Shown one piece after another: positions 44,839 through 54,937 of a stretch of DNA of 64,000 nucleotides; the stretch's first letter is position 1; the number at the start of each line of letters is the position of its first letter. The DNA is from an uncultured Polaribacter sp. (GTDB taxonomy: Bacteria; Bacteroidota; Bacteroidia; Flavobacteriales; Flavobacteriaceae), in assembly GCF_947503855.1 (NCBI RefSeq), contig NZ_CANNFF010000003.1:186001-250000 (forward strand), read 5' to 3'. The position numbers and the translations under genes were made by a program. Under the pieces are notes generated by a model that was not told the DNA's origin, did not search any database, and saw only the letters and a list, made by a program, of their open reading frames with translations.

Positions 44839-45780
44839 TTAAATTTTAATAATCTTTCTAACAAAATGATTTTTTTTGTCGTTGTTAGAGATAAAATATA
44901 CACCTTTTTTTAAATTACTAATATCAATAGTTTGTGATGTTGATTTTACATTTATCTGACGAACTCTAGCTCCTAAAATATCAGTAATAATTAATTTTGA
45001 ATTTTCTGGTAGATTTTTAATTTCTATTTTCCCATTTGTTGGGTTTGGATAAATACTAACCTCTTGCTTAATAATATTGTTTGTAGATAACGAAGCATCA
45101 TAACATGTAGATTCTGGATTTGATAAATTAAAAGCAACACTATCTGAAACCGTACTTCTTTTTAATACCATTTTATCTATAAATAAATAAGACGATCTTG
45201 CGTCTACTGTAATAGTATATTCTTTTGCTTCAAAAACAACCCAAACTCTATGTGCAACATGATCGTTTGTATTGGTTACAAAACCATAATCTAAACGATT
45301 CCCAAAAGCTTTTATAAAATTCTGAGTAGAAGTTCCTGCTGCACAAGTTAATTCATTACTTGAATTACAATAAGGTTTTGGATATACTTTTGCACCATTT
45401 TTAATTCCATAAAAATCTTCTCCATCTATTTTTAACCAAGCATCATTGTGTTCTCCTTTACTAGTACCTTTACCAACTCTCATTCTCCAAGCAAACCTGT
45501 ATGTTCCTGGATTATTTATTTTAATTTTATAAGTAATTGGCGCACCAGAAAGTTTACTAAAAGATTCAGCACCTGTCCAATGCAAATACGTTACTTCTTC
45601 ACCTTCAAAAGTTTCTGTAGCAATTTTCCACCTATCATCATTTATAATTCCAGATTCCATTTCTATAGTTATAACACCATTTTTTTCTTCAAATGGTAAT
45701 GATCCATCACAACTAGCGGTTTGCGAGAATATTTGTATTGTAACGACTGATAATATAAAAAGTAAAACTTTATTTTTCAC
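44839..45780 (-). CDS. T9SS-exported protein with a carbohydrate-binding-like domain
   Basis: A 313-residue protein: signal peptide (about 1-20, ending IFSQTA), a beta-sandwich domain (about 25-215) and a C-terminal T9SS type A sorting domain (about 243-313, with SIYPNPTNGKIEI and KKGVYFISNNDKK). The middle domain has VITIEMESGIINDDRWKIA and GTYRFAWRMRVGKGTSKGEHNDAWLKIDG, which looks like a CBM6/35-type sugar-binding module rather than an enzyme. It would be carried across the outer membrane and attached to the surface, where it could hold the substrate near the sulfatases. It is the first gene of the sulfatase-DUF1080 operon. Confidence 0.78.
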   Translation of the reverse strand: MKNKVLLFILSVVTIQIFSQTASCDGSLPFEEKNGVITIEMESGIINDDRWKIATETFEGEEVTYLHWTGAESFSKLSGAPITYKIKINNPGTYRFAWRMRVGKGTSKGEHNDAWLKIDGEDFYGIKNGAKVYPKPYCNSSNELTCAAGTSTQNFIKAFGNRLDYGFVTNTNDHVAHRVWVVFEAKEYTITVDARSSYLFIDKMVLKRSTVSDSVAFNLSNPESTCYDASLSTNNIIKQEVSIYPNPTNGKIEIKNLPENSKLIITDILGARVRQINVKSTSQTIDISNLKKGVYFISNNDKKNHFVRKIIKI

Positions 45781-45802
45781 TACTTTATTTTTATGATTAA
45801 TA

Positions 45803-45848
45803 CAAAATTAATTGAACTTTAATTACAAAGTATCCTGTTGTGTATTGA
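45803..45848 (-). promoter_or_regulatory. Putative activator site and promoter of the T9SS-sulfatase-DUF1080 operon (site C)
   Basis: On the minus strand, CAATACACA-ACAGGATAC carries the second half-site core ACAGGA at 45833-45838, and exactly 22 bases further is TAATTTTG (45803-45810), a full match to TAnnTTTG. The T9SS gene starts 23 bases after that box. Confidence 0.65.
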
Positions 45849-45856
45849 ATTTATTT

Positions 45857-48691
45857 TTATGATTTTTTATATTCAATTTTATACTTTCCAGAACCTAAAA
45901 CTACTTCATCTTTATCATCAAAAGAAGCATCGTTTATTTTTAAACTTTCAAATTCTTTTTTGTTTAAAATGATTTTAGCCTTTGTATTAAAAGGTACTTC
46001 AAGATTCATTGTTAAAAGACCACTTTCTGATCTCCAACTATTTTTAATATCCCCATAAGGTGAAGGCACAGAAACAGTTGTATTGATAACTTGACTAGGA
46101 AATTCTGGATTTACCGTAAACATTTTAAAGCCTGGAGCTTCCATAGAAGATTTAATTCCTCCTAAAGACTCAAAGAAATATGCAGCAAAACCACTGTGCA
46201 TAGGGTGATTTAAAGAGTTGCTTGGTCCTTCCATTTTTTCCCAAATAAACTGACGTTCTGGCCATGTGGTAAACCCTGAATTCATTACATAAGTCTGACT
46301 AGGAAAATCTGGTGTAGTTAAAATTTGATAGGCCAAATCTGCTTTACCATACTTAGACAAAACTGTGTAAATGTATCTATTACCATGAATCCCTGTATTA
46401 TGATGACCTCCTCGAACTTCTACAATATTATAAGCTAATCCATTAACAACAGTTTCTATTTCCTCTTCTGGAACCATACCAAATTGTAAAGCTTGTACAG
46501 TTGCTGTTTGACTCTGATACCATTTGTGTTTTGTATTTGGAATATTAACTAAAAACTCTTTATTGAATGCTGTTTTTAACGCTTCTTTTTCTTGTTTCAT
46601 TTTTGCTTCATAAGCAGCATCATTATTCATTTTTGCAAAAGTTTCCATTACGCCTAAAACATCATAAAAATATGCATTTGCAGAAATAATTGGGTCACAT
46701 TCCATAGCACTTGGATTCTTTCTTCTATCCCAAAGTGGTGGACACCAATCTCCCATTCCGTCTTGCATAATGCCGTTTTCTCCTTTAAAATTGAGGTAAA
46801 AATCGGTTAAACCTTTCATTGGTTCGTAATACTCTTTTACGATTTCATCATCACCATAAAACTTATAATTGTACCAAGGCAAATACATGGTTGCAACTCC
46901 CCAATCTATTTTTGCATAAGTTGATGTTCTTTTACCAGGAGCAATCATTGTAGGTACTTGAAACTTCAATTCTGGATTGTTATGTCCTATTGTTGGCCTC
47001 ATTTGTGTTTTGATGTCTTCCATATATTTTTTATAGAAATCGTACATGTCATAATTATACAACGCATATTCGCAAAACGCATGTGCATCACCTAACCAAC
47101 CACATTTTTCTCTGTGTGGACAATCTTCTGGAATACCATGTACATTGTCTACAATTGTCCATTTACTAATGCTATGCATTTTATTTAGCAATTCATCAGA
47201 AGATGTAAAATTTCCTGTTTCTTGAATATCTGTAGCTACCAAAACAGCTTTAATCATATCAGCATCTGGTTTTCTAGAAATTCCTGTAATTTTTGCATAT
47301 CGAAAACCATGGTAACTAAATTTAGGTTCCCAAGATTCAACACCTTCTCCTTTACAAATGTACTTGTATATTTGAGCCATTCCGTTTGCTCCACCTCCTG
47401 TAGATCCTTTAAAAATATCTTTTCCATTTGTTAACAAGGCTTCTGTAGTAACAACTTCTATTAATTGCCCTTCTTTTTCTTTAACATTTAGTTTTACCCA
47501 ACCCGCAATATTTTGACCAAAATCTACAATCCAGTTACCATCTGACCCTTTAAAAACTTTTTGCGGTTCAAACTCTTTTAATTTTTTAATTGGTGGAATT
47601 TGACTTGCACTTATTTTTTTAACATTAGGTGATGTTACTTTTGCATTACCCCATTTTGCATCATCATAGCCAACAGTATTCCAGTTACCCAATTCATAAC
47701 GTGCATCGTATGTATCACCTCCGTAAATATTATTAAAAACAATTGGTCCTGTAGCTTCTTTCCAGTTTTCATCTGTATAAAAATCTGCTGATGTACCATC
47801 TGAGTAATTTAATTTTACCAAACAACGCACTGTTGGTTTCCCGTAAGAAACTCCTTTTTTATTCGATTCTGGATCTCTACTCCAAGAAATATTTTGTCCG
47901 TAAAATCCGTTTCCTAATATAATTCCGAAAGCATTTTTCCCAGATTTTACTTGTTCTGTAATATCATAATTTACATAATATGCTTGCTTATCGTAGTTAG
48001 ACGGTGCTGGGTCTAAGACATGGTCACCCACCTTATCTCCATTTAAATACAACTCGTAATACCCTAAACCACAAATATAAACTTGTGCATTTTCTACTTC
48101 TTTATCAAGCTCTAATTCATTTCTAAAATAACTAGCAGCAAAACCGTTTACCTTTTTTGCTGGCTGATTTCTCATTCTACCTGTTTTGTAATCTCTATAT
48201 TGATAAGGCGAAGTTCTGGTGTCTTTATTTAAAGTAATCCATTTGGAATTTGCCCAGTTTTTAGAATTCATTAAACCCATTGTAAATTCTTGAACATCTG
48301 ACCAGTTCGAAGATGAACCTTTTTCATCCCAAATTTTTACTTTCCAAAAATACGTTTGTAAAGCTTCTAAATCTTTTCCTTGATATTTAACAAATGTAGA
48401 TTTGTTACTTGCTACTTTATCAGAATTCCAAATATCAGCATCGCTATCATTTAATTTTTCTTTAGATGATGCTACTAAAATATGAAAAGCAGATTGTGAC
48501 TTATTGTATTCTTCTACATTTATAACCCAAGAAAACAAAGGCTGTTTACTTTCTATTGCTGAAGGGTTATGCTTTGTGTTTACTGATAAATTCTCAAAAG
48601 ACATTGGTGTTTTTGAGATATAAACCTGTTTACAGGATACACAGAAAATAGCTAAAAGAACTATTGAAAAAAGAGATTGTTTGTTGATCAT
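45857..48691 (-). CDS. GH78 alpha-L-rhamnosidase, lipoprotein
   Basis: A 944-residue enzyme with a lipoprotein signal (Cys20 in FCVSCKQ). It has the rhamnosidase domain order: an N-terminal Ig-like domain with VNTKHNPSAIESKQPLFSWVI (about 38-58), the Bac_rhamnosid_N sugar-binding domain (about 180-370), a middle beta-domain, the (alpha/alpha)6 catalytic barrel (about 500-850) with GIPEDCPHREKCGWLGDAHAF as the acidic active-site loop, and a C-terminal beta-sandwich. It would release alpha-L-rhamnose from oligosaccharides. It has its own promoter, with the shared operator-like element upstream. Confidence 0.92.
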   Translation of the reverse strand: MINKQSLFSIVLLAIFCVSCKQVYISKTPMSFENLSVNTKHNPSAIESKQPLFSWVINVEEYNKSQSAFHILVASSKEKLNDSDADIWNSDKVASNKSTFVKYQGKDLEALQTYFWKVKIWDEKGSSSNWSDVQEFTMGLMNSKNWANSKWITLNKDTRTSPYQYRDYKTGRMRNQPAKKVNGFAASYFRNELELDKEVENAQVYICGLGYYELYLNGDKVGDHVLDPAPSNYDKQAYYVNYDITEQVKSGKNAFGIILGNGFYGQNISWSRDPESNKKGVSYGKPTVRCLVKLNYSDGTSADFYTDENWKEATGPIVFNNIYGGDTYDARYELGNWNTVGYDDAKWGNAKVTSPNVKKISASQIPPIKKLKEFEPQKVFKGSDGNWIVDFGQNIAGWVKLNVKEKEGQLIEVVTTEALLTNGKDIFKGSTGGGANGMAQIYKYICKGEGVESWEPKFSYHGFRYAKITGISRKPDADMIKAVLVATDIQETGNFTSSDELLNKMHSISKWTIVDNVHGIPEDCPHREKCGWLGDAHAFCEYALYNYDMYDFYKKYMEDIKTQMRPTIGHNNPELKFQVPTMIAPGKRTSTYAKIDWGVATMYLPWYNYKFYGDDEIVKEYYEPMKGLTDFYLNFKGENGIMQDGMGDWCPPLWDRRKNPSAMECDPIISANAYFYDVLGVMETFAKMNNDAAYEAKMKQEKEALKTAFNKEFLVNIPNTKHKWYQSQTATVQALQFGMVPEEEIETVVNGLAYNIVEVRGGHHNTGIHGNRYIYTVLSKYGKADLAYQILTTPDFPSQTYVMNSGFTTWPERQFIWEKMEGPSNSLNHPMHSGFAAYFFESLGGIKSSMEAPGFKMFTVNPEFPSQVINTTVSVPSPYGDIKNSWRSESGLLTMNLEVPFNTKAKIILNKKEFESLKINDASFDDKDEVVLGSGKYKIEYKKS

Positions 48692-48738
48692 TAGATAAAT
48701 CTTAAATTTATTTATTTTGTTATGATTCTATGAAAAAA

Positions 48739-48784
48739 TAAAATTATTTGAATTTATTTAAATCGTTGTCCTGTACAGTCATGT
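48739..48784 (-). promoter_or_regulatory. Putative activator site and promoter of the GH78 gene (site A)
   Basis: On the minus strand, ACATGACTGT-ACAGGAC: ACAGGA lies at 48769-48774 and exactly 22 bases further is TAATTTTA (48739-48746), seven of eight bases of the -7 consensus. It closely resembles site B, with which it shares ACATGA and GTACAGGAC. Confidence 0.6.
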
Positions 48785-48803
48785 TACTAATTTTAATTGA
48801 ATA

Positions 48804-51656
48804 TTAATATCTAACTAATATAACAGGCCCTTCCATTCCTGTAGAAACTTTGTCTTTATAATTTCTAGTCCATCTGTTTGTTAATGGATTATCTAGAGAT
48901 TTGCAATAATTAGCTAACACAGTAGTGTATTTAATTTCTAATTTATTTTCTCCTTGTTCTAAATAATCTGCAATAGCATAAACCGCTTCTCCATACCAAC
49001 GTTTGCCTACTTTTTTTCCATTTACATATAATTCTGTAACTCCTCCGTTTACATTTCCTAAATCTAAATGTGTATAATTAACGTTGTTATTTAAAGTAAT
49101 TTTATAACTGATTTCTCCACCAAATGAACTCTGGTTTTTATCCTCAGATTTACTAAAATCAATCAATTCATTCATTTGCCAAGTAAGTATTTTGCCATCT
49201 ACTCTTTTTCCTGTAACATTCCAAATTCCAGTAATTGCTTTAGATTTTTCAACTTTAGTTGGATTCATCATCGGAGTTTCTATTGGTTTTTCATTTTCAA
49301 AAACCAACAATAAAGACTCTAATGCTTTAAGTGAAATAGATAATTCATTGGTGTTTTTAGCATAATAGAATGGTTTTCTTTCTCCTGTTTCTGGGTTCCA
49401 CACATAAGGATATTTATGATTTACAGGAAATTTAGCATTAAAGTTTGCACTGGTAAACCTATGTACATTTGTAAAAAAATATAGGTCTTTATCTTTAGTA
49501 TATTGATGAATTTGATATACTTTTTTAGTAGGATTATCGATAATTACATCTGGAGTAACTTCAGATTTTTTAAGCAAGTTCTCTGTCCAAGTATATAATT
49601 GCGCTAACGAATTTGGTTGTTTTATTTGAATGATAGAGTTCGGTTTCTCTGCCAAAATCTTCTCTATAATTTCTTTTACACGGCTGTCATTCTTATCAAA
49701 ATCTTTAAAATGTAATGACTGTTTAGGCAATTTATCTATTACCACAACTTTACCTCCAGAGTCAACAAATTTTTGAATTGAAAGAGCTGTTTCTGGATGA
49801 ATAGATTTTAGACTAGCCAAAATCAACAATTTATAGCTCATATTTCCAAAAGAGATTTCACCATTTTCTATGGTTGCTTCTGTTAAAACTTTTTGATTGA
49901 TATATTCGCAAGAATACCCTAACTGACTAATGGGTTCCCACATTTTATATAAATACTTTGGTTCTAAATGGAAAGGTGCTCTTGCCAAACCTTTGTCTCC
50001 CCATAAATCGGCAGTAGGTCCAAGAATAGCTATAGATTTATCGGCTTGAGAATTTTGAAATACCGCTGATAATCTTGCATTGTAATCTACCCAATTATAT
50101 AGATGTTTCCACCAGGTATTTTGCTCACTAAAATAAGCTCCATAACGTATCCAACCTGGAAATGGCTCTTCTTTTGGAGAATAATTGTAACCGTGTAAAA
50201 TAGAATGATTGATACCTGTGATAAAATTCATATCATCATGTTGCTTAATTTCTTCTAGAGTTGTTTTAAAAACACCTCTTGTATTGGTCATAACCTCAGA
50301 ACTTACAATATTTTTATTTGTTAAATGACCTCCAGCAGAAGCATACATATTCCAAGTCATATACCCATGACTTTGATTCCATTGCCATAAAGAATCTTTC
50401 ATTGCCGCAGAATAAATCCAATTGTTACTTTCTGGAATGTCTGGTATCATATACCCATCTAACATACCCATTAAAAATGGCGTCCCATAAGCTTGGTATC
50501 TACAAAGTACTCCGTTTGCTTCACAAAAATCTTTATATGTTTTTGTAAAATTTTCTAAAAACACTTCTACCAGCAGTCTATTGTAATCGTATCGAACTCT
50601 TTTTAATTTATTTTTAAAGTCTACTGAAAAATTCTTTGAATAATTATCATCAGTATAACTACCTGTTGAAGCATAAAAAATAAAAGGTATCCATTTTGCC
50701 AATTTATAACCATAGGTTTTAAAAAAGATTGATTGAAAACCATCTGTCCAATTTGCACCAGAAACCTCAATACTATCACAAAAAATAGCTCTAATTAATT
50801 GATTTAATGGAATACCAGAACGTTCCGATATTTTCTTTAACCTATTTAAATACGCTAAAGTCATTTCTTTTTTATAATGATCCATAACAGGACCTGCCCC
50901 TCCTGGAGCACCCAAAGTAACATCTCTAAAATTTTGCTGAATTAGCGAATAGCTTAAATAATATTCTCCTGAGTTTTCAATTATATAGTTTAGTTTCCTA
51001 TTCTTATCTAAATGATCTAAAAGATTTATTACTTGATCTTTATCATTACAATTTTTAGGAATCAAAGCAAGACCAGCTAACCTATAAGTTGTTCTTTTAC
51101 TTACATGCCTTTGAGCTCTAGTTTTTCCAAACTTTTTTTTATATAAACTAATTAAATGCTCTTCATCAACTTTAATAATATCCTTAGAACGATACTCAAT
51201 GTAGTCTGACACCATTCGCTGACTCGTTTCTTCATCTTTTAAAAACTCTCCTCCAAATGGCCAACCTGTTCCAGCAATTATATCTGTAATCATACCCAAA
51301 TCTTTGGCTTTTTTAGCTGCATGAACTACCATATCAACCCATTCATCACTCATCCAAACCAAAGATTTTTCGCTTTTATTAAAAGCAACTGGCATAGCAA
51401 TTGGGTTTATTTCTACTCCACCAAATCCAACATTTTTTAGAGATTCTAATTGCCTATCAATTTCTACAGATTTAATTTTATTACCATTCCACCACCAACG
51501 AACAAAAGGCCTAGCTTCTGCAGGAGGATTTTGAAATTTGCTGAATAAATCTTGAGATAGCGTTTTCTCAGTAAATTTATTATCACAGGATAGTAAAAAA
51601 AGTGATATTATAAAGAAAACAACACCAGTTGTTTTTAATAAGTTAAGCAGCCTCAT
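48804..51656 (-). CDS. GH106-type alpha-L-rhamnosidase-like lipoprotein
   Basis: A 950-residue protein with a lipoprotein signal (Cys24 in LLSCDN). The N-terminal stretch PPAEARPFVRWWWNGNKI and LKNVGFGGVEINPIAM (about residues 45-83) is the hallmark of GH106 enzymes. A long TIM-barrel-containing region follows, then a C-terminal galactose-binding-like beta-sandwich (about 830-950, with YTHLDLGNVNGGVTELYVNGKKVG). GH106 enzymes include alpha-L-rhamnosidases active on plant and algal glycans. It has its own promoter with the shared element. The next gene, GH78, also has its own. Confidence 0.87.
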   Translation of the reverse strand: MRLLNLLKTTGVVFFIISLFLLSCDNKFTEKTLSQDLFSKFQNPPAEARPFVRWWWNGNKIKSVEIDRQLESLKNVGFGGVEINPIAMPVAFNKSEKSLVWMSDEWVDMVVHAAKKAKDLGMITDIIAGTGWPFGGEFLKDEETSQRMVSDYIEYRSKDIIKVDEEHLISLYKKKFGKTRAQRHVSKRTTYRLAGLALIPKNCNDKDQVINLLDHLDKNRKLNYIIENSGEYYLSYSLIQQNFRDVTLGAPGGAGPVMDHYKKEMTLAYLNRLKKISERSGIPLNQLIRAIFCDSIEVSGANWTDGFQSIFFKTYGYKLAKWIPFIFYASTGSYTDDNYSKNFSVDFKNKLKRVRYDYNRLLVEVFLENFTKTYKDFCEANGVLCRYQAYGTPFLMGMLDGYMIPDIPESNNWIYSAAMKDSLWQWNQSHGYMTWNMYASAGGHLTNKNIVSSEVMTNTRGVFKTTLEEIKQHDDMNFITGINHSILHGYNYSPKEEPFPGWIRYGAYFSEQNTWWKHLYNWVDYNARLSAVFQNSQADKSIAILGPTADLWGDKGLARAPFHLEPKYLYKMWEPISQLGYSCEYINQKVLTEATIENGEISFGNMSYKLLILASLKSIHPETALSIQKFVDSGGKVVVIDKLPKQSLHFKDFDKNDSRVKEIIEKILAEKPNSIIQIKQPNSLAQLYTWTENLLKKSEVTPDVIIDNPTKKVYQIHQYTKDKDLYFFTNVHRFTSANFNAKFPVNHKYPYVWNPETGERKPFYYAKNTNELSISLKALESLLLVFENEKPIETPMMNPTKVEKSKAITGIWNVTGKRVDGKILTWQMNELIDFSKSEDKNQSSFGGEISYKITLNNNVNYTHLDLGNVNGGVTELYVNGKKVGKRWYGEAVYAIADYLEQGENKLEIKYTTVLANYCKSLDNPLTNRWTRNYKDKVSTGMEGPVILVRY

Positions 51657-51716
51657 AAATAAAAGAATTTAGTTTAAAAACTAACCTTTAAGAATTAGTT
51701 TCTACTTAAAACAGAT

Positions 51717-51762
51717 GAAATTTATAACCTTTAAATATGAAAAACGTCCTGTACTATCATGT
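51717..51762 (-). promoter_or_regulatory. Putative activator site and promoter of the GH106 gene (site B)
   Basis: On the minus strand, ACATGATAGT-ACAGGAC: ACAGGA is at 51747-51752 and exactly 22 bases further is TAAATTTC (51717-51724), seven of eight bases of the -7 consensus. The GH106 start is 60 bases further downstream. Confidence 0.6.
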
Positions 51763-51793
51763 GTTTTTAAAATACTACTTTAACTATTTCATG

Positions 51794-54223
51794 TCATTCA
51801 TTTTGCAATACTCCAGACAAAGTCATTTGGTACGCTCTTAAAGCCACAAGATGAATTACTAAAAAAACGATTATAAAAAGCACAATAACAGGAACTAAAA
51901 ACATCCAAATATGCAACTCTATGCTATTAATATAGGTTTTTAAAAACCAATTTTGATAACCATACCAAGCTAAAGGAATGGCAATTATTATAGCTGTAAT
52001 AATCTGTGAAGCAACTTCTTTGGCTAGTAATTTAGAGACATCCATTAATTCTGAGCCGAGGACTTTTCTAACACCTATTTCTTTCATACGTTGGCTAATA
52101 GTGATTAATATTAAGCCCACAATACCAATTACGGCAATTATAATGGCAAGTATTGAAAATAAACTAAAGACAAATAAGAACGTTCGGTCTGATTTCAAGG
52201 TATTACTTATCTTATTTTCTAGAGACAAATAATCGAAAGGTTGTTCTGGGAAATAGTTCTCATAAATGGTTTTTAACTTTTGAAGAATTTCGGTGGTATT
52301 ATTACTAGCTACTTTTAATGTTAAAAAGGCTTTGTGACTATCGGTAAGTCGTAATACCGTTGGTACTGGTTCGTTTTTGATGGATTGATAATAAAAATCG
52401 TCAACAATGCCTATAATTTTAAACTCTTCATTTCTACCAGTTACAACAAAGTTATTAATAGCTTCTTCTGGTGTTTTATAACCAACACGTTCCATAGCTT
52501 TTACATTCATAATAATACTCTTGGTTCCAGTTTCCTTTTCGCCTTTCCTAAATAGTCTTCCTGCAAGTAGTTTTATATTGTAAAATTCTAGAAATTGGTC
52601 ATCTATAGAGAGTTGGAAAAAAGAATTTGTGTCTGTTTTGTCGTACCCCTTTCTTCTACAACTAAACCAATGTTGAATTTCTTGACCAGGAATATCAGAT
52701 GAAAAAGTAAACCCTTTTACTTCAGGAATTTGAGTTAATTCATCTTTCATTAAAAGAATTTTATTTTGTAATTCACTCTGTTTTTCTCCTGTTTTGGGCG
52801 CTTTAATTACTATACTTTGAGCATAATTAATACCCATATCTTTTTCCATTAAAAACGTAGCTTGCTTGTATGCTATAAGTGTACCGCAAAGCAATACAAC
52901 TGAAATTACAAATTGCAGAGTAACTAATAGCTTTCTAAAAAAGACTCCTTCGCGTTTGTTTTTAAATTTCCCTTTTAAAACAGTTACAGGTTTATAGGAT
53001 TGTAATATAACAGCAGGATAAATACAGGAAATTATAATACCTAAAACAAAAATTACTATAAATGTACCTAAGAATTTAGAGTGCTCAAATAAATTAAAAT
53101 CGCCTATTTGAGTAATGGTTTTAAACCAAGGATTTAAAGCATAAAATAATACAATAGTTATGGCTAAGCAAAGTATGTTAAAAAGGAAAGCTTCACTTAA
53201 AAACTGAGTTATTAAATTCATTTTTGAGGCTCCATTAATTTTTTTAACACCTACCTCGTTGGCTCTTTCTATAGAGCGTGCTGTAGTTAGGTTTATAAAA
53301 TTAATCCAAGCTATAATTAAAAGAAAAATAGAAAATCCAAAAAGAATACTTATAATTTTTCCATTAACAGGAGGCTCCGATTCATATTCTATATTAGAAG
53401 TTAAATGAATATCCTGCAACGGTTGTAAATAGTATGTATCTCTTTTGCCTTGCGAATCTAGACGCTTTTTATAATTAGCAGCTATCATTTCAGGAAGACC
53501 TTCTTTCTCTAGCTTTTTATAATCGCTATTTGGTTTTAGTTGTATAAAAGTACTGCCATAATCATAAGTCCAACTTGTTCTAATTCTAGGACGTTGTTTG
53601 TAAATGGTTTCCATAGAAAACAAAAAATCGGATTTTACAATCGAATTTTTTGGCATCTTTTTATAAACAGCAGTTATCATGTAATCTTCATTACCATTTA
53701 CTTTTATTGTTTTACCTAACGGACGTTCTTCTCCAAAATAACGCTCTGCTGCGAGGTGTGATATTGCTACTGTATTTGGCGCTTTTAAAGGGTCTTTTTC
53801 ACCTTGCAATAATGGAATTGTAAATACTTCAAATATAGAAGAGGTTGCATAGTATGTTTTATCTTCAGAATAAATAATTTTGCTTCCAGCTACATTGTTA
53901 TAGCTTATGGTTATTTCATTTTTTGGAGTTATCCTCGCATGATTTACAACATCGCTATAATGTTCTTTTAACCATTTTCCGGTTGGTGGAAATGAATTGG
54001 CTGTTTTCCATAACACTTCGTTATTTTGATAACGATTGTAAGCAACACGATAAATATCTTTGGCATTTTCGTGGTGGCTATCGTAGCTTCTTTGGTAATA
54101 CACATACTCTAAAATAAACAAGGCACTTAGTATACCTATAATTAAACCTACTGCATTAATTATAGAAATAAGTTTATCTCTTTTTAAATTACGATAGAAA
54201 ATATTTAGTTTGATAAAGTTCAT
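51794..54223 (-). CDS. FtsX/MacB-type ABC transporter permease
   Basis: An 809-residue permease with the duplicated MacB layout of Bacteroidetes: a membrane helix at about 20-40, a periplasmic MacB_PCD domain, three helices in the middle (about 290-430), a second periplasmic domain, and three C-terminal helices (about 680-800) with ITISQRMKEIGVRKVLGSE, the FtsX coupling segment. It lacks its own ATPase, which is supplied by the next gene upstream. Together with HlyD and TolC partners it makes a mechanotransmission-type exporter, possibly for a peptide, lipid or toxic compound. It is the last gene of the operon. Confidence 0.88.
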   Translation of the reverse strand: MNFIKLNIFYRNLKRDKLISIINAVGLIIGILSALFILEYVYYQRSYDSHHENAKDIYRVAYNRYQNNEVLWKTANSFPPTGKWLKEHYSDVVNHARITPKNEITISYNNVAGSKIIYSEDKTYYATSSIFEVFTIPLLQGEKDPLKAPNTVAISHLAAERYFGEERPLGKTIKVNGNEDYMITAVYKKMPKNSIVKSDFLFSMETIYKQRPRIRTSWTYDYGSTFIQLKPNSDYKKLEKEGLPEMIAANYKKRLDSQGKRDTYYLQPLQDIHLTSNIEYESEPPVNGKIISILFGFSIFLLIIAWINFINLTTARSIERANEVGVKKINGASKMNLITQFLSEAFLFNILCLAITIVLFYALNPWFKTITQIGDFNLFEHSKFLGTFIVIFVLGIIISCIYPAVILQSYKPVTVLKGKFKNKREGVFFRKLLVTLQFVISVVLLCGTLIAYKQATFLMEKDMGINYAQSIVIKAPKTGEKQSELQNKILLMKDELTQIPEVKGFTFSSDIPGQEIQHWFSCRRKGYDKTDTNSFFQLSIDDQFLEFYNIKLLAGRLFRKGEKETGTKSIIMNVKAMERVGYKTPEEAINNFVVTGRNEEFKIIGIVDDFYYQSIKNEPVPTVLRLTDSHKAFLTLKVASNNTTEILQKLKTIYENYFPEQPFDYLSLENKISNTLKSDRTFLFVFSLFSILAIIIAVIGIVGLILITISQRMKEIGVRKVLGSELMDVSKLLAKEVASQIITAIIIAIPLAWYGYQNWFLKTYINSIELHIWMFLVPVIVLFIIVFLVIHLVALRAYQMTLSGVLQNE

Positions 54224-54257
54224 TTTTATCTAGTTATTTAGTTAATTGGCTGTATTA

Positions 54258-54932
54258 CTAATTGCTTGTTTCCATTACAATTTTTCCATCAAATAAGTTG
54301 ATGACCCTGTGTGCGTAATTTGCATCACTTTCGGAGTGTGTTACCATAATAATAGTTGCACCTTCTTGACTTAGCTCTGTTAATAGATTCATAACCTCGG
54401 TACCATTTTTAGAATCTAAATTTCCCGTAGGTTCATCTGCTAATAATAATTTAGGCTCGGTAATTACAGCTCTAGCAATAGCAACACGTTGCTGCTGCCC
54501 TCCAGATAATTGTTGCGGGAAATGGTTAGAACGGTGGTCTATTTTCATACGTTTTAAAACAGCTTTTACTTTTTCTTTTCGTTCTTTTTGATTGATGTTC
54601 ATAAACGTTAATGGCAATTCAACATTTTCGTAAACCGTTAAGCCATCAATTAAATTAAAGCTCTGAAAAATGAAACCAATATTACCTTTTCTTGCTTTAG
54701 TTAACTCCTTTTCTTTTAGGTTGCCTATTTCTTTTCCATGAAACATATAACTACCATCGGATGGAATATCAATAAGTCCAAGTATATTTAAAAGGGTCGA
54801 TTTTCCACAACCAGAAGGCCCCATTATAGCAATAAATTCTCCGTCTTTTACATGTAGATTTATATCGTTTAATGCCTTAGTTTGTATATCTTCTGTAATA
54901 AATATTTTAGTTAGGTTTTTTGTCTGTATCAT
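54258..54932 (-). CDS. MacB-type ABC transporter ATP-binding protein
   Basis: A 224-residue ATPase of the LolD/MacB type. Walker A is GPSGCGKST (about residues 38-46), the Q-loop follows in IGFIFQSFNLIDGLTVYENVELPL, the signature is LSGGQQQR (about 142-149), and Walker B LLLADEPTGNLDSK (about 162-175). It powers the FtsX-type permease encoded 34 bases downstream and is five bases from the adaptor gene upstream. Confidence 0.94.
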   Translation of the reverse strand: MIQTKNLTKIFITEDIQTKALNDINLHVKDGEFIAIMGPSGCGKSTLLNILGLIDIPSDGSYMFHGKEIGNLKEKELTKARKGNIGFIFQSFNLIDGLTVYENVELPLTFMNINQKERKEKVKAVLKRMKIDHRSNHFPQQLSGGQQQRVAIARAVITEPKLLLADEPTGNLDSKNGTEVMNLLTELSQEGATIIMVTHSESDANYAHRVINLFDGKIVMETSN

Positions 54933-54937
54933 GGTTA

